Below, piece after piece: positions 11,221 through 23,340 of a DNA stretch of 64,000 nucleotides (position 1 is the stretch's first letter; every line of letters starts with the position of its first letter). The notes beneath the pieces were generated by a model, which saw nothing but the letters and a program-made list of their open reading frames with translations, searched no databases and had not been told where the DNA came from. A program made the translations under genes and the position numbers. The DNA comes from Fulvia fulva (Eukaryota > Ascomycota > Dothideomycetes > Mycosphaerellales > Mycosphaerellaceae), in assembly GCF_020509005.1 (NCBI RefSeq), contig NC_063015.1, positions 2,604,001-2,668,000 on the forward strand, read 5' to 3'.

Positions 11221-11602
11221 CCTTTACTAACCGTAGAATACGTACTACGAAGGACCTATAAAGTAATAGGTTAAAGAGATAGAAACTACGCTTATCGCGA
11301 GTTTTCTATACTAATTACGCGATAAACGCGATAGGTCTAAGTCAACAAGAACAATCGCACCTTTATTAATAAGATACTAGCTAAGAGTATAGGCAATAGG
11401 TACTCCCTACTTACTAGTCGCCCTAAGATCCGCCGCGAGTCGCTTATATTTAATAGTAGCTAGACGTAAGGTTACTAAACCTAACTCTAATAGCTAACTA
11501 ACGAGCAAATATAGTAGCGTATTAAGCAACTAATATAACTAGTTACTCAACCGCCTAAGACGATTAACCTCTCCGACTATATCCGGGACGACGAAGTAAA
11601 AG
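11221..11602 (+). pseudogene. Leader and start of a gag-like frame (Gypsy type), interrupted by Gypsy-4
   Basis: The first part has no recognisable coding content. From about 11530 an open stretch ending YIRDDEVK is cut at 11602 by Gypsy-4. It resumes after Gypsy-4 at 18590 as EYTTR.DVEFNYNDN, with the host duplication aaaag at 11598-11602 and 18585-18589. Joined across both insertions it reads as an acidic, helix-rich gag-like protein, not matched to a named family. Confidence is limited by RIP stops. Confidence 0.45.
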
Positions 11603-11797
11603 TAATACGGACAAGGCGTAAGATAGGGCGTAAACGTATCAATACCTTAGAATCGAATAAGTTCTACGAAGAAGAGAACATAAGAAAGTCGCGAAGCCGC
11701 GATAAAGTAAACGTCGAGGTCAGGGTCTAGGGTCCGGGCGCGCTAGCGTACTAGGTCACGTGACACTAAGTGTAGCCTTACGAGGTGAACCGTAACA
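11603..11797 (-). repeat. Gypsy-4 3' LTR
   Basis: 195 bp; on the minus strand it starts tgttacggttcacctcg and ends ccgtatta, the terminal CA being lost by RIP. It contains an intact cacgtgac block at 11757-11764. The partner LTR has 7 bases fewer near its middle (the gtccggg segment). Confidence 0.92.
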
Positions 11798-14700
11798 CTA
11801 CTCCCCTTTTCAAACCGCCGTACGCCCTCGTACGCGGAAATATATCGCCGTAGGATATATCCGTAAGGAAGGACCGTACTATTAGGAAGCGCTAGCTTAC
11901 GTCGGGTTAACCGTAGAGAGACTATATATCTTGCCGTAGTAAGCCTTAAGTCGAGTCTATATTATACCGTAGTGTGCCTTAGATAAGCTAACTATATATT
12001 AAGCCTTAGCTTGCCTTAAGTTGTATCTATATTACGCGGGCGTCGTAGGGTCGACTATCGGTAACGATATCTAGATCGTCTAATATCTAACCTTTAGGCT
12101 TACGCTATCTAGGTAGTAGACCGGCCGCTAACGGGTTCTTATAATAATAATCTACTATCGCTTCCTTAGTACTACCTTTTAATTTACTATAAGGTACTTC
12201 TATAATAGTACTACCTTCCTAACGGACGGTATACTTTATATACTATTAAGAACATATAGGCCGTAGGATAAGTATATAGGTGTAGGTGTGTTATATAACT
12301 AGATTACGTGACTAGGGTTTACTAGCCTATAGGCTAGTAAACATCTAGACACCTAGTATCTACCTATACTAATACTAGCGATACTATATATAGATATACG
12401 CTATCCTATTAGGTCCTTCTTCGTCTTTTATATGATCCGTAGTCTTCTACTACTACGTAACTCGTACCTATTTAATATATACTTCTTAGCTCTACTAGTC
12501 TATCTACTGTCTATAATCGCCTTAACTACGTATTTATCTAGCTCCTTACTATCGCCTTCGGAGGCCTCGATAAGTAGTTGACCTTAGCTTTAATTAGAGA
12601 ATAGGTCGTCGTTTACTAGGCGTAGTATACTAGTATAGAACCTCGGGTATATACGTATACTTTCCTAAAGGTCGAGCTCGTATACGTCTACGTTAATTTT
12701 ACGGGTAATCGTAAAGGGACCTACATTCTTATAGTTAAGTTTCTTATAGGGCCTTCGAGTACGGATGTTTCTAGTATCTAGCTAAACCTTATCGCCGATT
12801 ACGTATCTTAGTATAGGCTTACGCTTATTCGCTACGGTGTCTACGTACCGCTCTTAGGTATATCTAAGCTATATAATATAGTATACGTTAACGTTCTCTA
12901 TAAAAGTCGCGAAATCTTCTACGTACTACTTCGATAAGGCCTATACTTTCGGAAGCTTAGTACCGTTACCGCTCGTAGCCTAAGGTAACACCTCTATTCG
13001 AGGATTACGGCCTAGCGTTACGAAGAACGGTAATATACCTATAGTAGCGCTCTATTAATTGTTTAGGGCAAACTCTACGATAGGTAACTACTAGACCTAA
13101 TCGTCCTATATATAGTTAACGTACGCGCGTAGGTACTATTCTATAGCTTAGTTCGTACGTTCTTACTACCTATTAGTCTAAGGGTAAAAGGTAGTCGAGA
13201 TCTTTATACGTATAGCTAGACGCGCTATTAGAGCTTTCTAGAATTAGCTTACCTACTAGCTACTACGGTCTAATACTACCGTATCGAATAGGCCCTAATC
13301 CTTTATTACGTACTTTAATACGGCGTCGGCCGCTACCTTAGGGGTCAAATCTACTACGGGCATAAGATGCTTCCTCTTAGTAAGTCTATAGGTCAGGGTA
13401 AGGACAACGTTATACTTCACGCCCTTAGTACTATAACTATCCGGTAGCTCTACTACGTAATCGAGTACTACCTCCTTATAGGTACCCGAGGGCACGGGTA
13501 ACTATCGGAGTGTACCTTAGTACGTATTATAAAAAGCCTTAGATCGTATATATAGGTAATAATTCTTAACGTACTTAGCGACATCTACTACTAGACTAGG
13601 CTAGTAGTACGTACGCGTAAGTAGGTCGACTATCTTCTTACGCCTAGGATGCCTAGCTAATAGAGTATCGTAGTGCCTCGCTATTAGCTCCGGACGAAGC
13701 TTATACGGTACGTATATACGTCCTTAGATCTTGATTAGGTCACCGTCTAACTTATAGTCGCTAAGCGAGATATAGCTAGAGCCTTCTAGGTTTTATAGCA
13801 AAGTTCGAGCATTATCGTCTAGGGCCTTCTTAATACCGTACGCTAGCTCGTCTTTAGTATAGGCTTCCTCGATAAGTTCATCGATAGAGGCCTCGTTTGC
13901 TTCGAGTACGTAAAGTGCTAATTAATACTAGTCGGCCGTAGTACGCGGTATAGTTATAGCTAATAGCTTTAAGCGCTTACGTATATTAGGAGGGAGATAA
14001 CGTAGCTTTAATATAGCTTGCTACCTATGTTTTATATCATCCTTATTGTCTATATCTTGTCTACGGCGCGTAAGGCTATCGGGCTTTGTCCTAAGCTTAC
14101 TAGGGCGATATTCTATCTAGAAGTCGAACCCGGACAGGAACTCGCTCTAGCGCGCTTATCGGCGGGTCAGCTACTTAGTCGTTATGAACTACTCTAAGCC
14201 CTTATAGTCGGTAAGAACCTTAGAGGGAGCGCTTATTAGCTCCGGCCTCTATTCCTCGAACGCTCTAATAATAGCTATTAGCTCCTTATCGTAAATCTCG
14301 TAATTACATTCTCCTAGGTTTATCTTTATCGAGTAGAATGTAATAGGATATACTTTACCGTCCTCTCTAACCTAAGATAATACGCTAGCTATATACCTAT
14401 CTAAGGAATTAGTTTCTACGACGTAGGGCTTAGTAATGTCAAAATGTACTAATACTAGGCGTTTATAGAATGCTACCTTTAGGGTCTCGAACGCACTTTA
14501 GTAGTCTAGGCTCTATACGAAGGGTGTACGATTCTTAAGTACGTTACCGCGTATAAGGTCGGTCAAAGGCATAACGATACCGGAAAAGTTATTAACGAAC
14601 CTCCTATAGAAGTTGGCTAGCCTAAGGAAGGACAGCATATCCTTTAAGCTCTATAGAGTAGCCTAATCTATAATAGTCTAGACCTTGGATTTATCTATCT

Positions 14701-17700
14701 AAATGCCCTTATTAGTAATAATTAGTCCTAAGAACTTGACGCTCTTCTAGAAGAAGCGGTACTTATAGACGTCTATAGGAAGTCGAGCGTCAATTAGACA
14801 CCTAATAATAGTGCGTACGTGTTTTACGTGTTCCTTAAATGAACTATACGTAAACACGATGTAGTCGTCTAGGTGTCTATATAATGCTTTATTAATATAT
14901 ACCTAGAACGCGCTTAGTACGTTATAGAGACTAAATAGTACTATAAGCTATTCGTAGGTACTATATCGGGTAGTAAAGGCTGTCTTCCATTCGTCGCCTT
15001 TACGGATACGTAGCTCGTTAAATGCTATAATAATGTCTAAGGTAGTAAACTACTATATACCGCTTATACGAGCTAGGGTCTTACGGACTTAAGGTATCGG
15101 GTACCTATTCTTAATAGTAATAGCGTTAATAGCTCTATAGTCTACGTAGATACGGAGTCCTCTACCTAGCTTCTTAACAATGATAATAGGACTAGCGATC
15201 TAGGACGTAGAGCGTCGGATTCTACTAGCGGCTTCTTCCTTATCGACGTAGGCTTTAGTTATATCGAGCTCTAGTTTTGATATAGAATAAGGACGCTTAA
15301 AAGGTAGCTTAGCGCCTTTAACGAATTCAATCGCTAAATCTAATTCGGGGCGATAGAGAGGTAGGCCTTTAGCGATAGACGGGTCAAATCCGTACTTTAG
15401 GTCCTTTAGCTATTAGGGTAGTAAGGATTCGACTTCTTATATAGTCGCTTACTTCTTGTTTATATAGATAGCCTTGTCTTTAGCTAATATAGTACTTAGC
15501 CGTATACTAATATCGTGAATAAGTTCCTTACTCGTAGGCTCTAGCTTATTAGGGTCAAGAGTCTCTATTTCCTAAATAAGGTAACCTTCGTCTAGGTTTT
15601 CTTCGTAGGCTTCGCCAATCGTTATACTAGACACCTAGATGTTAGGTTCTAGAGTCTATAAATAAGGGATAGCGTACTATATACGAACCTTCGTACCGCC
15701 GATAGTCGTAGGGCAAGGATCGTAATAATCCGTATAGTACTTTTTTATAAAGATAAATATATTAGCTCTCTAGTCTAGTATAGGGCAGTACTTCTAGAAC
15801 TAGGGTATACTAAATACGAAGTCGTAGTCGAGGTTAGTAACGAAGTAACTAACTTCCTCGACATAACCGTTTAGGTCGACCTTAGTCTTAATACATTCCG
15901 TAGCTTAACTAGATACTTTAGGGTTAGCTCCTAGGCCTATCTTCTAAGCCTAAGGCAGTCGTGTTCGTAATAGATGTTTCTTTATAAACTTCGTATTATA
16001 AAATAGCGACTCGGTACCGGGATCTATTAGAATACGTACTAACTTACTACCCGCTACGCCTACTACTATAATATACGAGCTTCTTAGCGGAAGGTCTATC
16101 GTCTTTATAGTATATAGTATAACCTCCGGACTAAAGATTATAGAGATATTACTAATTGCTATTTCCTACTATATAGAGTTCTTCTTTCCTCTATAATAGT
16201 AATATAATAAGGGCGTAACCTTAGGAGGTTCTAGTAGTACCGTCTTTAGAGGATTAGTACTAGGCGCGAGTATAGGCTACTAGTCGGTACGTATACGACT
16301 AGAGCCTAGGCTTCCCCCGACTCGGTAGCCTTAAGCTCTACTAGTACGTCGCCGACCTAGATTAATACGTTCTTCGTAGCGTTATTAGCGTCGCTACTAG
16401 TCTTCTTATACTTCTTAAAGGGACACTTAGGCGACTAGGCACCCTTATAGTCTATAGCCTTATATACGTAGTAGAACATATCCTCCTTAGGCTTAGCTAC
16501 TTCTTCCTTAGTAAGATTACGGAAGGTATAACTATCGTACTTAGCGGCTTTAAGATTATATTCCTTACGAATCTTCTCGTTATAGTAGATATACTTAGGC
16601 TTGCCTTCGTTACTACCGTAACGGCCACTACTATTACGGCCGCTACCGCCTCCGCCGGAACCCTTAATATCGTCTAATTTTAGTTCGACATTACGAAGGT
16701 ATCGCTAAAGGGCTAGGAGGTCATCAAAGTCGTCGCGATATACTAGTGCCTACTTCAACTTGTCGTTTAGCTTGTCCTAGATATCGTCGATAAGTTCCTT
16801 ATCTATCTTCTCTAGGTAGTACCCGTACTCTAGGAACTTAGTATAAAATGCGTCAAATATACGATTACCTTAGGTATAGTTGTTATAAGCCTTCTTATGC
16901 TTCTTAAGCTTATAGTACTCGCCGTAAGAGTCGTTTAGCACTATTATTAACTTACGCTAACCGGTCACCTTCTTCTTATATAGCCGTAGGCGGCCGTTAG
17001 TATTACCGACGACGAAGTTATTAAACACTACTAAGTATACTATAGATGATTGGCTATATAACTCTTCTATAGTTATATAGTCCTCTACTTTCTCCTTCTA
17101 CTCTACAAATCCTAGTTCATCCTTATAATTAGGTATATTAGCTAAGAATATAGGAATCTTCCTCGAGTTAATCGGGTTATAGGTACCGCCGTTACTACGC
17201 TAGATAGCGGCGTTAACTAAGACTACCGTAGTGTTATTATTATCGCTAGCTACGGTAGAGGTAGCCTTCTTAGTCTTTGTTATACCTATCTTAATACTAG
17301 GGTCCTCGCCGTCGAGTAGCTTCTCGAGGGCGGACTTCTACCTCGTAGGAGGTAGTAGAGGTGTTAGTTCCTTAGGCTTTAGCTAAGCGATACAGTTATC
17401 GCGCTCCTTTAGCTAGGCTTATAGATCCGTAATAAACGCGGTAGTACGCTTACCTAAGCTCTACTTAGTAGCTAACTTAGTCTAAGTCGCTTCGAGTTTA
17501 CTAGCTAGATCTATATTACGACTACGTAAGTTCTTAATCTTAGCGGCCGCCTTCTTACCTAACTTCTTTAGGTAAGCGATCTTAGCTACTAAGTCCTTAT
17601 CGTCCCTAAGCTCGTCGAGTATTACTTAGAGCGATACTAACTCATCCTTATACCGATTAGCCTTAGCCTATAGCCGACTCTTCTAAGTAGTTAATACCTC

Positions 17701-18396
17701 CCGTACCTCCTTAAGACCGAGGTAGGCGAGACGGTGTTTGTCTAGGACATCTAGCTAGGCTTCTAGGTTCTTAGTAACCGAGCGAGAAAGCTCCTCGGCT
17801 ATAGCGATCTAGAACTCGGTAGGGTTATACCGTAGCCTATATTCTACCTCTTCGCCCTTCTAGGTAAAGTTAATCGGCATCGTATAGCGGTAGCTAAGAT
17901 ATTCCTCTTTCCGCGTACGTGTGCCCTATTATAAGGTCTTATCCTCTCTACCTATACGGAGTCGAGTTTCCTTCTTAGACTAACGTCGGTTATACTTATT
18001 ACGTAGTAGCTCTTAGTACTTCTAGCGCCGACGTTCTTCCTCTTACTAACGAGCCTACTTAGTATCTCCGCGACCGTAAGTCTCGTTCTGTGTCTCTTAC
18101 GCTATATTACGTAGTCGTTCTATACCTACGGTATCGTCGAAATCCGGATCCTACTACGACTCGTCTTCTACCTCTTACTACGCTACGCTAAGTACGCCGT
18201 TCCGCTTTTATCGGGCTTCTCGGAGGAACGGCTTTGTAAGAGGGTTTAGGTTAAGTCTTAGAATAAAGGATAATTCGTCTAGTCCGATAGCCGTATTAGT
18301 ACCTACGGCTATTCGAGTCTCGGTCGTACGCGGTCGTAGTAGCGATACGTAGTCTATAATCGTACGGCTCGGCGATCTAAGGGCGGTAGAACTTAA
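11798..18396 (-). pseudogene. Gypsy-4 gag-pol, RIP-inactivated
   Basis: Minus-strand translation across stops shows gag from about 18390 to 16400 with charged, coiled-coil-like stretches. RT is about 15350-14550, with HLDDYIVFTYSS as the active site near 14860. RNase H is about 14500-14150. A zinc-binding/integrase region is about 13700-12800, including a 66-codon open stretch (13295-13495) with LDYVVELPDS (first Asp) and VVDLTPKVAADAV, then VVLDRSSQQ (second Asp). [36 protein letters not shown]-like sequence marks the RNase H-integrase junction. A chromodomain tail (IVDYYYKNPLAAGLLPR) lies near 12110-12180. The solo LTR at 12244-12477 lies upstream of that tail. Dead element. Confidence 0.87.
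12244..12477 (+). repeat. Copia-D solo LTR inside Gypsy-4
   Basis: 234 bp matching, in opposite orientation, the Copia-D LTRs at 57549-57782 and 63238-63471. It starts tattaagaac, ends ctatttaata, and contains the palindromic tactagcctataggctagta. It is flanked by a perfect 5-bp duplication tatac (12239-12243, 12478-12482). No internal Copia sequence is present, so this is a solo LTR left by recombination between the two LTRs of a full insertion that postdates Gypsy-4. Confidence 0.93.
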
Positions 18397-18584
18397 TAAT
18401 ACGGACAAGGCGTAAGATAGGGCGTAAACGTATTAATACCTTAGAATTGAATAAGTTCTACGAAGAAGAGAAGATAAGAAAGTCGCGAAGCCGCGATAAA
18501 GTAAACGTCGAGGTTAGGGTCTAGGCGCGCTAGCGTACTAGGTCACGTAACACTAAGTATAGCCTTACGAGGTGAACCGTAACA
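18397..18584 (-). repeat. Gypsy-4 5' LTR
   Basis: 188 bp, partner of 11603-11797. Differences are mostly transitions plus the 7-bp deletion. The right target duplication aaaag follows at 18585-18589. The primer-binding site should lie just left of 18397 on the minus strand, reading ttaagttctaccgccc; I cannot assign it to a tRNA. Confidence 0.92.
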
Positions 18585-18589
18585 AAAAG

Positions 18590-18829
18590 AATATACGACT
18601 AGATAGGATGTCGAGTTTAATTATAACGATAATATAGTAATAGATAAAGGAGAAGGAGAATAATAGGTAGCTAAGACTTTCCGCTATAATCTAGAGGAGC
18701 TAAAGAACCTAGATATAACCGAGTTCTAAGCCCTTATAGCTAGTATACCTAAAGCACTATCTACGATCTATTACCTACTTCGACGCGCCTAAGCCGACGA
18801 CTATATCATAATCGAGTTGTTAAAGATAC
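18590..18829 (+). pseudogene. Gag-like frame, middle part, between Gypsy-4 and Gypsy-3
   Basis: About 80 codons reading VEFNYNDNIVIDKGEGE..VAKTFRYNLEELKNLDITEF.ALIASIPKALSTIYYLLRRA.ADDYIIIELLKI, with Gln codons changed to TAG. It continues the frame from 11602 and proceeds after Gypsy-3 at 25126. The alternating charge and heptad-like pattern suits a retroelement gag, but I do not recognise a specific family. Gypsy-3 is inserted at gatac (18825-18829, 25121-25125). Confidence 0.5.
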
Positions 18830-19349
18830 TATTAGGGCGAGAGCCTAGCCTTTAAGATATACGGGTGAAAGCGAGAATGTAGGTACGAAGTGTAGATACA
18901 AAAGGGTATAGTATGATTGCTACACAAAACAAAAGACGAAGAAAGTAAGAGAGGCCTAGGGAAGGCTAGATATTTATACGCGACCCTTACGAGTGCGTGT
19001 CCCCGTATCAATAGGGCTAACCCGTACGAAGCCGCGCTTAGTAGCTTTGCTTAAAACCTTATTCCAACCTGCCCTACGTTCCGAGTCTTCTACGTGCTTC
19101 TTCTAGGGTCTAGCGTAGTCGCGGGTGCTCGCGGGAGTGCCGTAAGTTATATAGTTACGAGCCGAAGTGAATCTGTTAAGGTTTAGTAGAGGGGTGAATT
19201 TAGAGGGCTAGGTCCCGTAGTGAATGTTACGGGGTATATAATTCTTAGCGCTTATATACTAAGCTAGACTATCACTTCTTAACGACTTCTAAGCACTCTA
19301 AGGCTCTTCTGTCCCTACCTTCTATACACTCTATAGGGAGACTATAACA
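18830..19349 (-). repeat. Gypsy-3 3' LTR
   Basis: 520 bp; on the plus strand it runs from tattagggcg (TG changed to TA) to actataaca. The inner edge at 19350 is followed by cagtagcccccccg, whose complement supplies a G-rich polypurine tract just upstream of the 3' LTR in element orientation. Confidence 0.94.
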
Positions 19350-22300
19350 GTAGCCCCCCCGAACAAAGCTAAGTTCCTACGAAGCCGTAGTAGTTCTATA
19401 TATCGAGGATGTTCAGCTTTAGTACTAGGCCTAGGCCTAATGTTATAGTCGATACACCATTCGTAAGCCCCGTCGAAGAGCTTAGATTCGAAGAGCCTAC
19501 CGATATTGACTTCTAGGCCGTCTACGCGGGCGTGGTATTCTTCGATTACTTGACGATTAAAGATGATATGTTAGATAGGTTCCTATAAGGTATCCTACTT
19601 AGGGCAACCTTGCTATTCGACTTTATACTTGATCGGCGGTAGTCCTTTAACGTCGTTAGGCTCTACGCGGATTCCCCGGATCTTACGGACGGCATAGTCG
19701 TTAGAAGGTAGGTTAATAGGCTCGTCGACTTCTACTTTATCGGGAGGACCTAGTATGTCTTAGTTTTGGTTCGGGAATAGGTCCTTAGCCGACGGCCGAA
19801 GGCGTACGGGATAGAAGACGTCGTAGATCTTTATATTCGTAGGAAGAGCTAGACGGTAGGCGTGTGAACTAATACGCTCGGTGATCTTAAAAGGACCTAG
19901 GTTCTTCTAGTTTAGCTTCTTAGAGGGGCGGTCCGTCTTAATGTTCTTAGAGTTAAGGTAGACTATATCGCCTACTTAGTAGTCGGGAGCTAGCTAGCGA
20001 CGACGATTAGCTTGATCCTCGTAGATTACTTATACGTATACTATCTCGTCGTGAACTTCTTTATAGATCTATAAGAGTATAGTAGCGAACTCGTCTACTA
20101 CTTACTCGTTTACGTCTTCGGTAGGCGGGAGAGGTTCTTCTAGTTCTATACCTATACGAGGGTAGTAACCTCTCGTAGTATAGAAGGGAGAGTAGCTAGT
20201 AGTCTCCGAGTCCTAGTTACGAGTAGCGAACTCTACCGTAGGGATATACTAAGGCCAATCCTTCTAGTAGTAGTCGACGAAGTAACGAAGGACCTGCTCG
20301 AGGATAGCGTTCGTAATTTCGGTCTAGCCGTCGGTCTGTAGCTAAAAGCTGGTCGAGAGGTTATACTTGATGCCTAGGATAGTATATAGACGCTTCTAGA
20401 AGTACGAGATGAACTAGGTGCCTCTGTTAGAGGTGATACTATCCGGGAGGCCTTAAAAGCGCTAGACGAATTTGTAGAATAAGCGAGTAGTCTCCTTTAC
20501 GGTCATGCTCTAGTACGGGATTATATACTAGTCCTTAGAGTAACGGTCTACGATCACTAGAAGGGCCTTTACTTTTACGCCGCTAAAGGTCTTACCGTAA
20601 GGAAGATCGGTAATAAAGTCTATAGTGATGTGCTTCTACGGACGATTAGGAGCCGGGAGAGGGTATAAGAGACCGTAGGGACGGTAGCGGTTAGCTTTAG
20701 CTCTTCGGTAAGTAGCGTAGTTTAGTACGTAGCGGCGGACGTCCTTCTAGGAATACGGCCACTAGTAACACCTAGCGAGGAGCTTATAGGTCTTAGCTAC
20801 GCCTAGGTGACCCCTAGAGGCGGAGTCGTAGATGATTTAAAGAATCTTAGCTCGGATATTAGAGCCTTCGGGCTACGGTACGTAAAGCTTCTTACGGAAG
20901 TAGACGACACCTTCCTAGAGCTCGTACTCGGATAGCGAGAAGCCCGGGAATGTCCTCGCGCTAGATTTAAGGGCCTGAACTAACTCTTAGGCGTCTATGT
21001 CGGCATCGTACGCTATTCGTACTCGTACTATAATGCCTTCGGGCTGCTCCTTATTATCAAACCCCTTAAAGTTTAATTCGGATAAGCCGTCGGTCGTGAC
21101 TAAGCCCTCTTTATCGTCGTTTAAGTCCTTAGTATCCGAGGCGTATTTGTTAGGCTCGGATTCATCGTCACTCTCGTTAAGGTAGGTAGGAGCGAGTACG
21201 AGAGTAGTAAAGGAAGCGGCGAGCGTAGGCTAGCCGTTCGATAGGTACTCTAGAAGCTCGGAAGAGAGGTTATACTCTTTAATAACTTGTTGCTCTACGA
21301 TTTGCCGGCCCCCTCTTCGATCAACTAGAGAGTTACTAGGGCGGCGGGTAAGGGCGTCGGCTATCGAGTTGGCCTTACCGGGCGTGTACGAGATCACGAA
21401 GTTAAACCGGGAGAGGAACTCGCTCTAGCGGGCCTAGCGACGATTAAGTAGCTTGCTCTTTATAAAGTAGACGAGGTTCTTATAGTCGGAGCTTACTTAG
21501 ACGGGCATAGTAGAGCCTTCGAGCTCGGGGCGCTACTCTTCGAAAGCTTTAACGATAGCGAGAAGCTCCTTGTCGTAGATCTCGTAGTTATACTCCGTAG
21601 CGGTCATCTTCTTAGAGAGGAAGGCGACAGGTAACTAGGGGGATTTAGGCGAGCGGCGTTATAGCAGGACACCGCCTACTACGCCGTCGGATACGTCGGT
21701 CTCTATACGGGTCTCTAGTTCGAAATCGAAGTGCCGTAGAAGCGGGTTCTTAATAAACTTCGCTTTAAGTAAGTCAAAAGCCTCCTAGTATTCGTCGGTC
21801 TAGGCGAACTTCTCACCCTTACGCGTAAGCTTCGTTAAAGGGCGTACTACGCCCGAAAATGCGTAGATGAAGCGGCGATAGAAGTTAGTAAAGCCTAGGA
21901 AACCCTAGACCTCTTTAACGTTCGTAGGAGCATCCTATTCGACGATAGCGTCGATCTTCTCTTAGTCTATCTTAATACCGTCTACGGTAATAATCAAACT
22001 AAGGAACTTGACTTCGGTCTTCTCAAACTCGCACTTGTCGATGTCGAGCTATAAGCCGGCGTCTACGAGCTTCTAAAGGACCTTATAGACGTACTCGCGG
22101 TGCTCCTCCTTAGTCTCGCTATAGACTAGGATGTCGTCGATATAGGCAGTATAGAACTGATCGAGGAACTCCTAAAGGATGTCGTTAATAAAGTTCTAGA
22201 AGGTACTAGGCCCGTTATAAACGCCGAAGGGTATAACGAGCGACTCGAATAGCCCGTAGCGAGTACGGAAGGCTATAAGATACTCGTGTCCTTCTACTAT

Positions 22301-23340
22301 TCGTAACTTATTAAACGTAGCGATAACATCGAGCTTAGTAAAGTACTTGGCCTTAGAGAGGCGCTCGAGCGTCTCCTAAATCAACGGTATTAGGTAGCGG
22401 TTCTTCTTTATAATAGCGTTTAAGCCTCGGTAGTCTACGTAGAAGCGTAGACTACCGCCGGGCTTCTTAACGAATATAACGGGACTGCTAGCGCTAGAAC
22501 GGCTCGCTCGAATAAACCCCTTCTTTAGGTTCTCTTCGAGGTATCTCTTAAGGACGATAAGCTCTTCTCGGGACATAGAATATAACGGTCCGAACGGTGT
22601 CTCTATACCTTCTTCTAGCTTAATCTTATAGTCGTAAGGGCGATAAGGAGGTAGCTCGTCTACGGCTTTAGTATCGAATACGTAGAGGATATAGTATGCC
22701 TAAGGAGGGACCTTCGTAGTAGGGTCGGTAGGTGTACGCTTCTTATCGAGCTTCTCGAGGGCGATGTCGATATCGCGGAGAGAGGCGGCGAAGACTTAAG
22801 CTTTAGGCTACTTAGTAGTAGTAGTGAAGGTAGCGGCGTTCACCTAGAAGATCTTAGTATACTTAGGACCGTGCTAAGGCGGCGGAGAAGGCGGAGGTAC
22901 CGGAGGAACTTCTAGAGGGAAGCTGATAGTAAGGGAAGTCCAGTCGATAATAGGTCGGTGTCGTCTAAACTAGGGGAGGCCGAGGATAAACTTCTAATAC
23001 GGTAGGGACGTAAGGAAGCTAGTGATCGACATACGCTTGCCTCCGAGGGTAATTAACGTATATATAACATAAGTAATCTTACTAGTAGTAGTCTCCGTGC
23101 CGTTAAAGAGTTTAAGGGTACGAGGGTACTTTAGTTCCTAGGGTTCGAGGTTAAGAGAGGTCGCGAGTTTATAGTCTATAAAAGACTCGCCTAGTACGCT
23201 AGTGTCTATAAGAGTAAGATTAGAAGAAGAGAGTTTCTTTAAGCCGATATTTACATTCGTAACGAACGGTTTATAAGCGTAGTCCTTGCCCGTCTCGTCG
23301 TATAGGTCTAGCTATACTGTATTAATCCTCAACTTCTTTC
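19350..23340 (-). pseudogene. Gypsy-3 pol: protease, RT, RNase H, integrase, C-terminal domain
   Basis: Minus-strand reading shows protease near 23220-23150 (LTLIDTSVLGESFIDYKLA, with DTSV at the active site). RT runs from about 22620: an open stretch (22376-22576) reads [52 protein letters not shown], and the catalytic [12 protein letters not shown] is at about 22110-22150. RNase H is near 21700-21400. Integrase includes YATYRRAKANRYRPYGLLYPLPAPNRPW and ITIDFITDLPYGKTFSG (about 20790-20570). The C-terminal region near 19560-19400 has the VEEYHARVDGL…LFESKLFDGAYEWCIDYNIRPRPS stretch seen in fungal chromoviruses. In-frame TAG codons make it non-functional. Confidence 0.88.

Larger units (their letters stand above)
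11603..18584 (-). mobile_element. Gypsy-4, complete Ty3/Gypsy chromovirus, minus strand
   Basis: Complete LTR retrotransposon of 6982 bp, including one nested solo LTR of 234 bp. The two LTRs (11603-11797 and 18397-18584) match apart from a 7-bp indel and transitions. The target duplication aaaag (11598-11602, 18585-18589) is perfect. Order on the minus strand is gag, protease, RT, RNase H, integrase, chromodomain, as in chromoviruses. It interrupts a gag-like frame of another element. All reading frames carry many TAG stops. Confidence 0.93.

Noticed and set aside
13295..13495. 66-codon minus-strand ORF as a free-standing integrase gene
   Set aside because: It is a stop-free window within Gypsy-4 integrase; the catalytic domain continues beyond both ends.
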